Source: CADCTB01 sp964479465 (GTDB taxonomy: Bacteria; Actinomycetota; Acidimicrobiia; Acidimicrobiales; AC-14). From it: a stretch of DNA of 54,733 bases. The notes under the pieces are model-generated. The model saw nothing but the letters and a program-made list of their open reading frames with translations. It was not told the DNA's origin and searched no databases. The position numbers were made by a program, and so were the translations under genes. Location: NCBI GenBank assembly GCA_964479465.1, contig CAYZMG010000021.1, positions 1 to 54,733 of the forward strand, written 5' to 3'. Below are positions 24,183 to 33,771 of the stretch, in pieces (within the stretch, counting starts at the first letter, position 1; the number at the start of each line of letters is the position of its first letter).

Positions 24183-24836
24183 GTGACCGCTCTACCGATC
24201 GACCCGGACGACTACGGGCTGACGCTCCCCGCCTTGGGTGGGGTCCCGTTCGGTACGGTCCTGGCGGACCCGCCGTGGCGGTTCCAGAACCGAACGGGGA
24301 AGGTCGCGCCGGAGCACCGCCGGCTCAGCCGTTACGACACGATGAGCTGGAAGGACATCGCCACTCTCCCGGTCATGGACGTGATGGCGCAGCAGTCCCA
24401 CTGCTACCTCTGGGTGCCCAACGCGCTTCTCGCTGAAGGCCTCGCCGTGATGGAGGCCTGGGGTTTCACCTACAAGTCCATGATCGTGTGGGCCAAGCGC
24501 AGGAAGGACGGCGGGCCGGACGGGCGAGGGGTCGGCTTCTACTTCCGCAATGTCACCGAGCCCGTTCTTTTCGGGGTGCGGGGCAAGCTCCGCACCCTCG
24601 GGCCCGGTCGGCGGCAGGTCAACATGATCGAGACGCAAAAGCGTGAGCACTCGCGGAAGCCCGACGAGCTGTACCCGATCATCGAAGACTGCTCGCCCGG
24701 ACCGCGCCTCGAGATGTTCGCTCGCTACCCCAAGGCCGGGTGGACTGTCTGGGGGAACGAGGCCGCACCGGACGTGACGCCTCGTGGCCGGCAGCACCCG
24801 ATGTACCGCGGCTCTACACCGTCCGAGCGCAGATAG
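24183..24836 (+). CDS. MT-A70-family adenine-specific DNA methyltransferase
   Basis: A 217-residue MT-A70 methyltransferase. The catalytic VLADPPWRF (DPPW at 29-32) is followed by the family pattern CYLWVPNALLAEGLAVMEAWGF, SMIVWAKRRK, VTEPVLFGVRGK and REHSRKPDELY. MT-A70 proteins transfer a methyl group from SAM to N6 of adenine; phage and restriction-modification members (for example M.MunI) act on DNA. The start is GTG 24183. Its 3' end overlaps by 23 bases the convergent gene at 24814-25470, which looks like a BglII/BstYI-type endonuclease, so the pair is probably a type II restriction-modification system. Confidence 0.88.
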   Translation: MTALPIDPDDYGLTLPALGGVPFGTVLADPPWRFQNRTGKVAPEHRRLSRYDTMSWKDIATLPVMDVMAQQSHCYLWVPNALLAEGLAVMEAWGFTYKSMIVWAKRRKDGGPDGRGVGFYFRNVTEPVLFGVRGKLRTLGPGRRQVNMIETQKREHSRKPDELYPIIEDCSPGPRLEMFARYPKAGWTVWGNEAAPDVTPRGRQHPMYRGSTPSERR

Positions 24837-25470
24837 AAGCAACCAGGATCGGGCAGCCTCCGCCGTCTCCACGGGTCAGCCGAGAGATGGTGTTGGTTAG
24901 ATTCGTCGTGGTCGCCGTCCCGAACTTCTTCGTGGTCGCGTCCAACGCCACGGCCATGGCCCGGAGGTCGGCGCGCGTCATGGTGACCATGACCGCTCCA
25001 TCGACGATGCCGGCGTCGTAGAGGGCCCGATAGGCGGCGATGTCCCGGTCCAGGTTGCCGTCCTTGGCGTGCCACTCGACGTCGAGCGCAACGCGGCCCT
25101 TGACGTTGTCAATGCGGTAGCTGGGGGACGCCACCTGAGTCACTCGGCAGTCGGGCTCCGTCTCACCCGCGGGCGCGAATGGCAGAAGCGCGAGCTCCGA
25201 GGTCAGTTGGACGCTGTAGGTCGCCTCTCGCCAACCGAGAACACGGAAAGCCCGGTTCAGGCGGCTGGCCGTCTTGGACTCGTTGCCACCTGCCACCAGA
25301 ATGTCCGCTGCGGCGTCCACGCGGAACTGGCGCAGCACAGTGAGCAGGTCGTCGAACTCGGTGGGGTTCGTGTGACGGATGATGCTGGCGGCGTTGCGCG
25401 TCTCGCGCCAGTCATAGCGGGCTCGTACGTCTACCGGCACCGCCGCCGTGTAGCTGGTGGACAGGTCCAC
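24814..25470 (-). CDS. BglII/BstYI-family type II restriction endonuclease (probable)
   Basis: A 218-residue protein. GRVALDVEWHAKDGNLDRD and AAYRALYDAGIVDGAVMVTM match the conserved core of the BglII/BstYI endonuclease family, where the sequence E/D-x-E/Q-W..KD..fdRD leads to a strand. Asp121 and Asp130-Val-Glu132 reproduce the Asp84...Glu93-x-Gln95 spacing of BglII's metal site. The gene is convergent with, and overlaps, the MT-A70 methyltransferase gene, as expected for a restriction-modification pair. Recognition sequence is unknown; family members cut at AGATCT or RGATCY. Confidence 0.72.
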   Translation of the reverse strand: MDLSTSYTAAVPVDVRARYDWRETRNAASIIRHTNPTEFDDLLTVLRQFRVDAAADILVAGGNESKTASRLNRAFRVLGWREATYSVQLTSELALLPFAPAGETEPDCRVTQVASPSYRIDNVKGRVALDVEWHAKDGNLDRDIAAYRALYDAGIVDGAVMVTMTRADLRAMAVALDATTKKFGTATTTNLTNTISRLTRGDGGGCPILVASICARTV

Positions 25471-25572
25471 CGACGCACGCTAGGCCGCCGGCGGCAACTG
25501 CCGCATGCCTTCTCCGCCCATTGACGTGCGTCGGGTCCACCATCGCCGGCCTTTGGCGGGTACAACGGCGCC

Positions 25573-25941
25573 ATGGATGGCCAGGAGCAACTGGCGCGGG
25601 TCCGAGCCTTGCGGGCCGAGGGATGTACGCCCAAGCAGGTGGCGGCGGCCCTCGGAGTCGCACCGTCCGAAGCAGTGGCCGGAGGCGGCGGTCCCCGACG
25701 GGATCGGCCACGGGTGTGGGGGGCCGTCGCCTATGCCAGGGGGCTCGGCTTCGAACCGCACCCCGACTTCGAGCAGGCATCCGGCGCACTCGGGGCCTGG
25801 GAGCCGACGGGCGTCGTCCGCTTCGGCCATGAAGGCCAGCCGTACTTCGTCCAGGGCGTCAGGGACAACGCAACGCGCATCCTGGCCACCCTGGAACGCT
25901 CCGTCGGGGCGGGGAACTTCCAGTTCCTCGTGGCCGTGTAG
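25573..25941 (+). CDS. Hypothetical protein with N-terminal helix-turn-helix
   Basis: 122 residues. Residues 8-30 (VRALRAEGCTPKQVAAALGV) form a short helix-turn-helix. A second part (WGAVAYARGLGFEPHPDFEQ, VVRFGHEGQPYFVQG, ATRILATLERSVG) recurs in many actinobacterial hypothetical proteins. ATG 25573 is the only good start; no strong ribosome binding site. Function unknown. Confidence 0.7.
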   Translation: MDGQEQLARVRALRAEGCTPKQVAAALGVAPSEAVAGGGGPRRDRPRVWGAVAYARGLGFEPHPDFEQASGALGAWEPTGVVRFGHEGQPYFVQGVRDNATRILATLERSVGAGNFQFLVAV

Positions 25942-25984
25942 CCGGCGAGGGCCCAGCGTCCGTCGGTGGCGCCGGCGTTCTTGA

Positions 25985-27142
25985 TCACCGTACGGTCGCG
26001 AACCTCCAGGAGTCGAGGACGGCCCCGACCTGATCGATGACTCGGGCGCGAGCATCGGCCCTGGTGACCCCCGACATCAGCAGGGTGTCGTAGGGCGTGT
26101 CGAGGTGGCGCACGGAAGCGACCACGGCGAGGGTGATGGCCTTCGGATCGAGGGCACGACCGCCGACGCTTCGCCCGACCCGGCCGCTGCGCCGGGCGCC
26201 GGCGTGATGGGCGATGGCCTCGGCGCGCTCCGGCGGGCAGCCGGGGAACAGCCGAACGATCTCGGCGGCGAACTCGGCCTGGAACTCGAGATCCTGTTCG
26301 ACGCGTCGCTGCTCCTCGCGCTGGCGGCGCCGGCTGCGGGCCTCCTCGTCGGCCAGGCACTCCCGCTCGGCCCGGTCGAGGGCGCCTTCCTCGACGAGAA
26401 GTCCTTGACGCTCGTAGCGTCGCCGGGACCGGCTGAAGCGGACCACGACGGCCGAGAGCGCGCTCGCCTTCTTGGCCCGGCGGGTCAGCGCCGCGTCGCC
26501 GGCGGGCAGGAACACGAGGTGGTCGAGGTCGGCGCAGGCAAGGCACACGGGCCCCGGGCCCTCCATGATCAGCAGGTCGCCGGTGCCCGAGCAGGCCGTG
26601 CACGTCCAGTCGTTGAGGGCGGCGATGACGACGAGCTCGGGGGCTGCGCTCTGCTTCTCCTCCAGCCGCCGGCGCTTGGCCTCGGACAGCTCGGGTGACA
26701 CCCAGTGGGTCCGGTATGCGGCCTCGATCCCGGCGTTACCGCTGCGGCTGAACCGGAGCTGACGGCGGTCCCGCGTCCGGGCGACATAGGCGGTCTCGCT
26801 CGGGTGCAGGCCGTGGTCTTTCGCCCACCGACGGAGGATCGCCATGGCTGCGGAGAGCTTGTGCAGATTGGCCTGGGCCAGCCGCTCCAAGTCCTCGGCT
26901 CGCCCTTGGCGCCACAGGTCGACAGCCTGAGGGGTCAGCCAGCCGACGCCGATGAGCACGTCGATGGGGCTGACGTAGCTCTTCTCGGCCAGCGCCGCCT
27001 CGGCGGCGCGCACGACTCGCACTTCGAGACTCGGGCGCGGCTTACCCACCGGCGTGTCCCGGCCGGCTGCCGCGTTCCCAGGGTTCGCAGGCGAGCACAT
27101 GACGCCGGCTCGAGCCGGCGCCGGGGTTGCCGCAGCCCTCAT
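25985..27142 (-). CDS. DUF2293 protein
   Basis: About 385 residues. The N-terminal half contains SYVSPIDVLIGVGWLTPQAV and a Cys-rich patch WTCTACSGTGDLLIMEG with VCLACADLDHLVFL, a zinc-ribbon-like motif. A basic coiled coil (around EARSRRRQREEQRRVEQDLE) leads to a C-terminal DUF2293-like domain, FPGCPPERAEAIAHHAG through AITLAVVASVRHLDTPYD. The start is uncertain: GTG/ATG at 27142 or ATG 27100, after which similarity begins. Likely nucleic-acid-associated (inference from the zinc ribbon and basic coil). Confidence 0.75.
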   Translation of the reverse strand: MRAAATPAPARAGVMCSPANPGNAAAGRDTPVGKPRPSLEVRVVRAAEAALAEKSYVSPIDVLIGVGWLTPQAVDLWRQGRAEDLERLAQANLHKLSAAMAILRRWAKDHGLHPSETAYVARTRDRRQLRFSRSGNAGIEAAYRTHWVSPELSEAKRRRLEEKQSAAPELVVIAALNDWTCTACSGTGDLLIMEGPGPVCLACADLDHLVFLPAGDAALTRRAKKASALSAVVVRFSRSRRRYERQGLLVEEGALDRAERECLADEEARSRRRQREEQRRVEQDLEFQAEFAAEIVRLFPGCPPERAEAIAHHAGARRSGRVGRSVGGRALDPKAITLAVVASVRHLDTPYDTLLMSGVTRADARARVIDQVGAVLDSWRFATVR

Positions 27143-27269
27143 AAGCCACCTGCGTACGATACGTGCGCCCGACCGACGCCCGGGTCAAGGATCGCCAGTG
27201 TTACGCCATGGGGGACGCTCCGACATCGGCCGTCGCGGCCCGGCGGAGGGGCCGGGACGCCTCCCAGGA

Positions 27270-27869
27270 TCAGCCGTTGGGCGGCAGCTTGTACAGATCC
27301 TTGGTGACCTCGCTCACGAGCTGGGTGCGAGGCGTCCAGGCCAGCGCGCCCGTGTCGCGCAGCTCCTTGACCGCGTCCACGGGATCGGGGTCGCCGAAGA
27401 ACCGCTCGTCGGCGTAGTCCACCGGCCGGCCGGTCGGGTCGGCGACCCACCATGACGCCTCGAGGGCGATGCCATTCGGATCGGTGAAGTAAATCGAGCG
27501 AAGCGTGCCGTGGTCGACGACGTCGGTGACCTCGCAGTTGTGCTCCTTCAGGCGGTCGCGCAGCCGCAGCAGCGCCTCCTCATCGGCGAGCGCCAAGGCC
27601 AGGTGGTCGAACTGGGACGCCTGCGGGAACGGCACGCCGGCGGGCTTGGCAAAGGTGTCGATTGGCTCGCCCAGATACTCGAAGAAGGCGAGCGCGTTGC
27701 CGGGAGCGATGTCGAAGAAGTAGTGCTTGAACGCCGGCGTGGCGATGGTCATGACCAGCCGGGCGCCGAGCACGCCATGGTAGAAGCGCACGGTGGCGTC
27801 CATGTCGTTGGTGATCAGGGCGAGGTGGTTGACACCCCGCCAGTGCACGTCGTTGGTCTGTGCCGTCAT
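27270..27869 (-). CDS. VOC-superfamily dioxygenase / glyoxalase-like protein
   Basis: A 199-residue two-module vicinal-oxygen-chelate protein. VNHLALITNDMDATVRFYHGVLG opens module 1 with metal ligand His; SQFDHLALALADEEALLRLRDRL opens module 2 with the second His; SIYFTDPNGIALEASW carries the Glu ligand. Such enzymes are ring-cleavage dioxygenases, glyoxalases or resistance proteins; substrate cannot be told. It appears monocistronic. Confidence 0.85.
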   Translation of the reverse strand: MTAQTNDVHWRGVNHLALITNDMDATVRFYHGVLGARLVMTIATPAFKHYFFDIAPGNALAFFEYLGEPIDTFAKPAGVPFPQASQFDHLALALADEEALLRLRDRLKEHNCEVTDVVDHGTLRSIYFTDPNGIALEASWWVADPTGRPVDYADERFFGDPDPVDAVKELRDTGALAWTPRTQLVSEVTKDLYKLPPNG

Positions 27870-28149
27870 CGGTCCATCGTATGCCCGCGTCCTGCTTTCC
27901 GCGCCCGCTCGGCGCGCCCGGGTTGGTGAGTGAGGACAACGAGGTCGCCGACGACGGCCGTCGACATCGGCAACAGCGGCGTTCGCTTCCGTCCAGAGAG
28001 GCCGGCCAGGCAGGCTCGGCCTGTGCGACCGCTATGAAATCGCTGAGGAGATGCCTCCCAACCCCCGTTTCCGCATGCGGAAGATCGTCACCGATGGGCG
28101 CAGAGAGGACTTCCGCCCCTAGACAAGAACGTCCTTCGTGAAGAGGATG

Positions 28150-28374
28150 GCATCCGTGACGACCCGACTGGCCACCGACAATTCGGGATACCTTGCCTGT
28201 CCTCGTCGAGGCGAGATTTCCGTCGACTGGTGTTCCGGCTGTCCATTTCGGGTGGACATCACCGACACTCCCGATGGCCTCGTCATCGTCCAGTGCGACG
28301 CAGACCCGAGCCGCGGTCCCGCCCACAGCGGGGCCGGCAGCCCGCTGCGTGACCTGCCGGCGCTTTGGGCATAG
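28150..28374 (+). CDS. Small Cys-rich (zinc-ribbon-like) protein
   Basis: About 74 residues; ATGs at 28138, 28147 and nearby codons are all possible starts. YLACPRRGEISVDWCSGCPF and VIVQCDAD provide four cysteines (C...CxxC...C), suggesting a small zinc-binding domain. Ser/Pro-rich tail. No known family by eye. Confidence 0.55.
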   Translation, partial: ASVTTRLATDNSGYLACPRRGEISVDWCSGCPFRVDITDTPDGLVIVQCDADPSRGPAHSGAGSPLRDLPALWA

Positions 28375-28433
28375 AGGCGGTCGCGCCAGACACGGTCGGT
28401 CCGCCCACCCGGCTGGGCGGTGTGCCGGGAGGT

Positions 28434-28439
28434 TATACT
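28434..28439 (+). promoter_or_regulatory. Leaderless-type -10 (TATACT) of the vapBC pair
   Basis: TATACT ends seven bases before the ATG at 28447, so transcription should begin at or next to the start codon. The only purine-rich bases (GAAGG) touch the ATG, too close for a ribosome binding site. Confidence 0.6.
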
Positions 28440-28446
28440 TGAAGGT

Positions 28447-28677
28447 ATGACTCATCGGGTAGGACCCAAGGGGCAGGTCGTCATTCCGAAGGAACTGCGC
28501 GACGAGCTCGGGATCCAACCTGGTGACGAAGTGAGCTTCTGGCGCCATGGCGACCACGTGGCTGTCCGCCCGGCGAGCCAGCGCCAGCCACTTCGCGGCC
28601 GGTTCCGAGGCTCGCCGTTGGCCGACGATTTGGCCGCCGAGCGCGAAGCCGACCGCATCCGCGAGTCGGCCCGGTGA
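28447..28677 (+). CDS. vapB: AbrB/SpoVT-type antitoxin (VapB-like)
   Basis: A 76-residue antitoxin. MTHRVGPKGQVVIPKELRDE and GIQPGDEVSF are the swapped-hairpin AbrB DNA-binding domain. The C-terminal RGRFRGSPLADDLAAEREAD is the toxin-binding tail found in VapB proteins. The stop overlaps the toxin GTG by four bases. It should bind its own promoter with the toxin and repress it. Confidence 0.88.
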   Translation: MTHRVGPKGQVVIPKELRDELGIQPGDEVSFWRHGDHVAVRPASQRQPLRGRFRGSPLADDLAAEREADRIRESAR

Positions 28678-29066
28678 CGGTCGTCCTCGACTCCTGGGCA
28701 GTTCTCCGCTACCTCGAGGACACCGAGCCCGGGGCGGAGCTGGTCGCCGACCTCCTCGGGGTCGAACGACCATTGATGTCGTGGATCAACCTCGGCGAGG
28801 TCCACTACGTCCTCCGACGCTCGCAGGGAGAGGAAGCCGCCGTCGAGACAGTGCGCGACCTACGCGACGTCATCGAAGTCCGCCTCCCGGACGAGCACCT
28901 CGTGCTCGACGCCGCACGGATCAAGGCCGACTATCCCATGGCCTACGCCGACGCCTTTGGAGCCGCTCTCTCCATCGCAAAGGACGCGAGGCTGTGGACC
29001 GGCGATCCCGAACTCCTTGTCGAGGCTTCCCCCTGGCACTGGCGCGATCTCCGCAGCTCCGCCTGA
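28674..29066 (+). CDS. vapC: PIN-domain ribonuclease toxin (VapC-like)
   Basis: A 130-residue PIN-domain RNase. Acidic active-site residues: Asp6 (VLDSWAVL), Glu42 (NLGEVHY), Asp93 (YADAFGAALS) and Asp111 (LWTGDPEL). All four are present, so the toxin should be active. Start GTG overlaps the antitoxin stop. VapC toxins cut tRNA or rRNA when the antitoxin is degraded. Confidence 0.9.
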   Translation: MTVVLDSWAVLRYLEDTEPGAELVADLLGVERPLMSWINLGEVHYVLRRSQGEEAAVETVRDLRDVIEVRLPDEHLVLDAARIKADYPMAYADAFGAALSIAKDARLWTGDPELLVEASPWHWRDLRSSA

Positions 29067-29121
29067 CCTGACCAGGCGACGTACCGAGGGTGGCACGTCC
29101 GACTCGCCGCCGGGCCGCGTG

Positions 29122-29127
29122 TATGCT
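29122..29127 (+). promoter_or_regulatory. Leaderless-type -10 (TATGCT) of the mazEF-like pair
   Basis: TATGCT ends seven bases before ATG 29135, exactly the spacing seen before vapB at 28434-28447. No ribosome binding site fits in between. Confidence 0.55.
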
Positions 29128-29134
29128 GATCTGC

Positions 29135-29329
29135 ATGCACAGTACGAGCGTCCGAATCGACGGCGCCACGCACGAGGAGCTCAAGCGCCTCGCTGCTCAG
29201 CTGAACACCACGGTGGGTAACGCTGTGACTCTTGCAGTGCGAGCGCTTCGCCAGGACGTCGTCGGCGCCGAGCTCGCGACTCCCCTGCGCGACGACGAGG
29301 TCTGCTGGCTCGATGCCGACGTCGGGTGA
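29135..29329 (+). CDS. Ribbon-helix-helix-type antitoxin (MazE-like)
   Basis: 64 residues from ATG 29135. STSVRIDGATHEELKRLAAQ, then NTTVGNAVTLAVRALRQD, is a ribbon-helix-helix DNA-binding domain; the acidic tail RDDEVCWLDADVG would cap the toxin. Its 3' end overlaps the toxin gene by 17 bases. A further upstream start (29090) is open but would cover the promoter. Confidence 0.78.
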   Translation: MHSTSVRIDGATHEELKRLAAQLNTTVGNAVTLAVRALRQDVVGAELATPLRDDEVCWLDADVG

Positions 29330-29654
29330 TGTTGTAGACCTAGATCTCGGCACTCCCAAGGGGCGTGAAGCGGGCTTCCGTCACCCGGGAGTCTTGGTGA
29401 CCGCTCAGCGCATTCTCAACGCAGGACCGGCTGTCGTCCATGTGGTGCCGGTGACGACGACGATCCGACGATTCCACTCAGAGATCGTGATCGAACCAGA
29501 CGAGGCCAACGGACTGATTGCACACTCAGCGGCTCAGTGCCAACACCTCCGTGCGGTTTCCACGAGCAGGATCGTGGCTACCCGCGGCAACGTGGGCCCG
29601 GCCGTCCTCGCCCAGTTGCGTGAGACGATTGCCGTGATCCTCGACCTTCCATGA
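29313..29654 (+). CDS. MazF/PemK-family endoribonuclease toxin
   Basis: 113 residues. GDVVDLDLGTPKGREAGFRHPGVLV, PVTTTIRRFHSEIVIEP and CQHLRAVSTSRI with a late LRETIAVILDL are standard MazF landmarks; the conserved Arg of FRHP and Ser/Thr of the VSTSRI strand are present. MazF toxins cleave mRNA at short motifs. Its start lies inside the antitoxin gene. Together with VapBC 250 bases upstream it forms a two-system toxin-antitoxin island. Confidence 0.85.
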   Translation: MPTSGDVVDLDLGTPKGREAGFRHPGVLVTAQRILNAGPAVVHVVPVTTTIRRFHSEIVIEPDEANGLIAHSAAQCQHLRAVSTSRIVATRGNVGPAVLAQLRETIAVILDLP

Positions 29655-29793
29655 CCAGCCCCCGCTCGCCCCGCGCAAATGAGGCGTTGTCACCGCCCCA
29701 GTTCGGAGTGCCGTGTGCTGTCAGGCGCGCGTAGATCACGTCGCTGGTGACGGCACTGTGGAGCAATCGTGCGGGTCATCGGCGATGGATCCG

Positions 29794-30873
29794 CTACGGG
29801 TAGGCGCTCCAGCGGATGGAGGCACCGATGGCCACCGCGGCCAGCAGCGCGCCGAGGGCGACGAAGGGCGCGCTGACCTCCCGGGGGCGCTTCTGGATGG
29901 TGACGTCCTTCGGGAGCTCGTCGAACACCTGGCGGAGCTGGGCTGCGTCCTCGGCCTTGTAGGCCGTCCCGCCGGTCCGCTCGGCCACCTGCTGCAGCGT
30001 GTCGTCGTCGACCAGCAGGGGCGAGCGCCGGCCACCCCCGAAGTTGCCGCCCACGCCGAACCCGCCGAAGCGCTGGTTGCTGCCGGCCAACTGATCCGCA
30101 GAGCACGACAGCGTCCTCGGCTGAGTGGTGCCGAACCCGATCGTGAAGACGCGTACGCGTCGCTCAGACGCGAACGCGGCGGCGTCAAGCGGGGTGATCC
30201 CCCGTGTGTTGGCCCCATCGGTCAGCAGCACGACGATGTCGGACACGAACCCCGAGGCGCCGGGACCCGGCGCGGCGGGAACGCTGCCCGACAGTCCGCT
30301 CGCTGCCGCGGTCCCGACCGGCTTCACCTCAGTATTGACCTCGGCGATGGCGTCGATCGACTTCAGTATGGCCGCGCCGATAGCGGTGCCCCGCCCCGTC
30401 GTGAGCGCATCAATGGCGTCGGCCAGCAGCTCGCGGTCGGTGGTTGGCGGGACCGCGAGCTGGGCGTAGCCGGAGAACACGACGAGCCCCAGTCGGGTGC
30501 CCGAGGGCAGGTCGTCGACGAAGTCGCGGGCGGCTTTCTGGGCCGCGGTGAGGCGGTTCGGATCCACGTCCGTCGCGCACATCGACAGGGAGACGTCGAG
30601 AGCGAGGATGATCGCCGTCCGCGCCGTGGGCACCTCCTGCACCATCTGAGGGCGGGCGGAGGCCACGCCGAGCATGCCCAGGCTGGCGAGCAACGCCCCC
30701 ACGGGCAGGTGGCGCCGCCAGCGCGACCGGCGGGGCAGCACCGAGCGCAGTAGGGCCACGCTCGAGTAGTTCACCGCCTGCTTGCGCCGGCGGCGCATGG
30801 CCAGGAGGTAGACGCCCAGCACAAAGGGGACGGCCAGGAGCACGACGAGGGCGAGCGGCCATTCGAAGGTCAC
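29794..30873 (-). CDS. BatB-like von Willebrand factor A membrane protein
   Basis: 359 residues. TM segments near 7-25 and 58-75 flank a basic linker; the VWA domain begins IILALDVSLSMCATD (MIDAS DxSxS) and contains VVLLTDGANTRG. A Gly/Phe-rich insert (FGGFGVGGNFGGG) precedes the last third, and a C-terminal TM helix (VALGALLAAVAIGASI) closes the protein. This is the Bat/YegL-type layout. GTG 30873 overlaps the upstream stop (GTGA). It is the last gene of a five-gene operon with MoxR. Confidence 0.85.
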   Translation of the reverse strand: MTFEWPLALVVLLAVPFVLGVYLLAMRRRRKQAVNYSSVALLRSVLPRRSRWRRHLPVGALLASLGMLGVASARPQMVQEVPTARTAIILALDVSLSMCATDVDPNRLTAAQKAARDFVDDLPSGTRLGLVVFSGYAQLAVPPTTDRELLADAIDALTTGRGTAIGAAILKSIDAIAEVNTEVKPVGTAAASGLSGSVPAAPGPGASGFVSDIVVLLTDGANTRGITPLDAAAFASERRVRVFTIGFGTTQPRTLSCSADQLAGSNQRFGGFGVGGNFGGGRRSPLLVDDDTLQQVAERTGGTAYKAEDAAQLRQVFDELPKDVTIQKRPREVSAPFVALGALLAAVAIGASIRWSAYP

Positions 30874-31859
30874 ACGATCCGCCCGAACCACAGGACCGAG
30901 AGCAGCGCCCCGGTGAGGATGAGGAGCGAACCGGCGGCGGCGAACAGGCCGGTCACCTCGGTTTGCTCGGAGACGAGCTTGAAGCGCAGGTCGATCGACT
31001 CGGAGATCTCGGCCAGCCCCTCGGCATCGCCGGCCTCGTAGTAGGTGCCGTCGGTGACGGAGGCCACTTCCTCGAGCAACTCGCGGTCGAGGGCGGTGGC
31101 CACGCTGAACCCGTCGACCTGCACGACGGCGCCCTCCGGCGTGCCGACCCCGATGGTGTGGACGCGCACGCCGGCCACCGAGGCCACCTCGGCCACGGCC
31201 ACGGGGTCGGGCCGGCTGGCCTCCTCGCCGTCGGAGAACAGCACCACGGTGGCCGAACCGAAGTAGCCGATGTCGACCTCGGCCGAGTCGCTGGCAAGCG
31301 CCTCGTAATCGATGGTGACGGGCTTGCCGGCGATGGCGCCCAGCGCCGTGACCAGCGCCTGGCCCAGGGAGGTTCCGCCCTGGCTGGTCAGGCGGTCGAT
31401 GGATTTGTTGATCTCCTCGTGGGAGTTGGTCGGCGCCTGGACGACCACGGCACCGTCGCCGAAGGCCACCACGCCCACGCGCACCTCGGTCGGCTGGCGG
31501 GCCACGAAGGCCCGGGCCGCGGCCTTGGCCGCCTCCATGCGGGTGGGCTCGATGTCGTCGGCCTGCATGCTGTTGGAGACGTCGACTGCGAGGATCACCA
31601 TCCCCTCCCGCTTGGGCGCCTTCACTGTCGTGTGCGGTCGGGCCATGCCCACAAGGAGCAGGGTGAGTGCGGCGGCGAAGAAGGCGAAGGGCAGGTGCCG
31701 GCGCACCCGCATGCGGCTCGGCGCCGGCGTGGCCACCAGGCCCTGCTCGGCCAGGGCGGCCGCCCGCCGGGAGCGCCGGCGCCGCGACCGCACGTAGGCC
31801 GCCACCATCGCCGGGACGGCCACCAGCAACCCGAGCATCCACGGCGACTCGAACGTCAT
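30870..31859 (-). CDS. BatA-like von Willebrand factor A membrane protein
   Basis: 329 residues: N-terminal TM helix, basic loop RSRRRRSRRA, second TM (FAFFAAALTLLLVG), then a VWA domain with MVILAVDVSNSMQADD (MIDAS) and VVLFSDGEEASRPD, and a C-terminal TM helix. Close in plan to the following gene, with which it overlaps by four bases; they probably form a membrane heteromer. Start ATG overlaps the DUF58 stop (ATGA). Confidence 0.87.
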   Translation of the reverse strand: MTFESPWMLGLLVAVPAMVAAYVRSRRRRSRRAAALAEQGLVATPAPSRMRVRRHLPFAFFAAALTLLLVGMARPHTTVKAPKREGMVILAVDVSNSMQADDIEPTRMEAAKAAARAFVARQPTEVRVGVVAFGDGAVVVQAPTNSHEEINKSIDRLTSQGGTSLGQALVTALGAIAGKPVTIDYEALASDSAEVDIGYFGSATVVLFSDGEEASRPDPVAVAEVASVAGVRVHTIGVGTPEGAVVQVDGFSVATALDRELLEEVASVTDGTYYEAGDAEGLAEISESIDLRFKLVSEQTEVTGLFAAAGSLLILTGALLSVLWFGRIV

Positions 31860-32730
31860 CGTCTGTGGGGCCGTTTCCGGGACTCGATGATGCGGACGAA
31901 GGCGGTGACCAGGTCGTCGTCGGTGGAGATCACATGGAGGTCCACGCCGGCCCGCCGGGCCGCGGCCCGCACCGCCGCCTCCCGCTCCTCGCCGGCGGCC
32001 CGCAGCCGGCGCCGGAACTCCGGGTCGCTGGAGTCCACGAACAGCTGCTCGCCGGTCTCGGCATCCTGGACCACGATGAGACCGGCGTCGGGGAGCTCGA
32101 ACTCCCGGGGGTCGACGAGGCGGACGGCGACGACCTCGTGGCGCTCGGTCAGCTGCAGCAGCGGCCGCTCCCACCCGGGCTCGCTGATGAAGTCGGAGAC
32201 GAGCACGACCAGGGACCGGTTGCGAATCACGCGAGCCGCGGTGTCGAGGAGCTGGCGGAGGTCGGTAACCGTCCCCCGCGCCTGGGCGGGACGGAGCAGC
32301 TCCTTGGTGAGGGCCAGCACCTGCCGGCGACCCTGGCGGGGCGGAATGGTCCGCACGCTCTCGTTGTCGTAGACGACGGCGGCGACCCGGTTGCCGCCCC
32401 GGACCAGCAGCTGGGCGATGGTGACCGCCACCTCCCGCAGGACGTGCTCCTTGGTCCGGTCGACGGGACCGAAGCCCATCGACGAGGAGTGGTCGAGCAG
32501 GAGCCAGGCGGTCAGGTCCCGGTCCTCGGTGTACTGGCGCACGAATGTCTCGTCCATGCGGGCGGTGACGTTCCAGTCGATGTGGCGGACGTCGTCGCCG
32601 GGCTCGTACTCCCGCACGTCGTGGAAGTCCGTGCCGTGGCCCCGCAACAGCGTCCGGTAGTCGCCCTGGAGGCGGCCGTCCAGGCGGCGGATCACATGCC
32701 ACTCGAGCCGGCGTAGGACTCGGTCGGCGC

Positions 32731-32752
<22 letters not shown>
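31856..32752 (-). CDS. DUF58 protein
   Basis: 298 residues, soluble. The family core GTDFHDVREYEPGDDVRHID, WNVTARMDETFVRQYTED and a VWA-like AWLLLDHSSSMGFG are all present, and VVLVSDFISEPGW follows. DUF58 proteins almost always sit between a MoxR ATPase and VWA proteins, as here, and are thought to be clients or adaptors of MoxR. Its ATG lies 22 bases inside the MoxR gene end. Confidence 0.92.
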
Positions 32753-33767
<1,015 letters not shown>

Positions 33768-33771
<4 letters not shown>

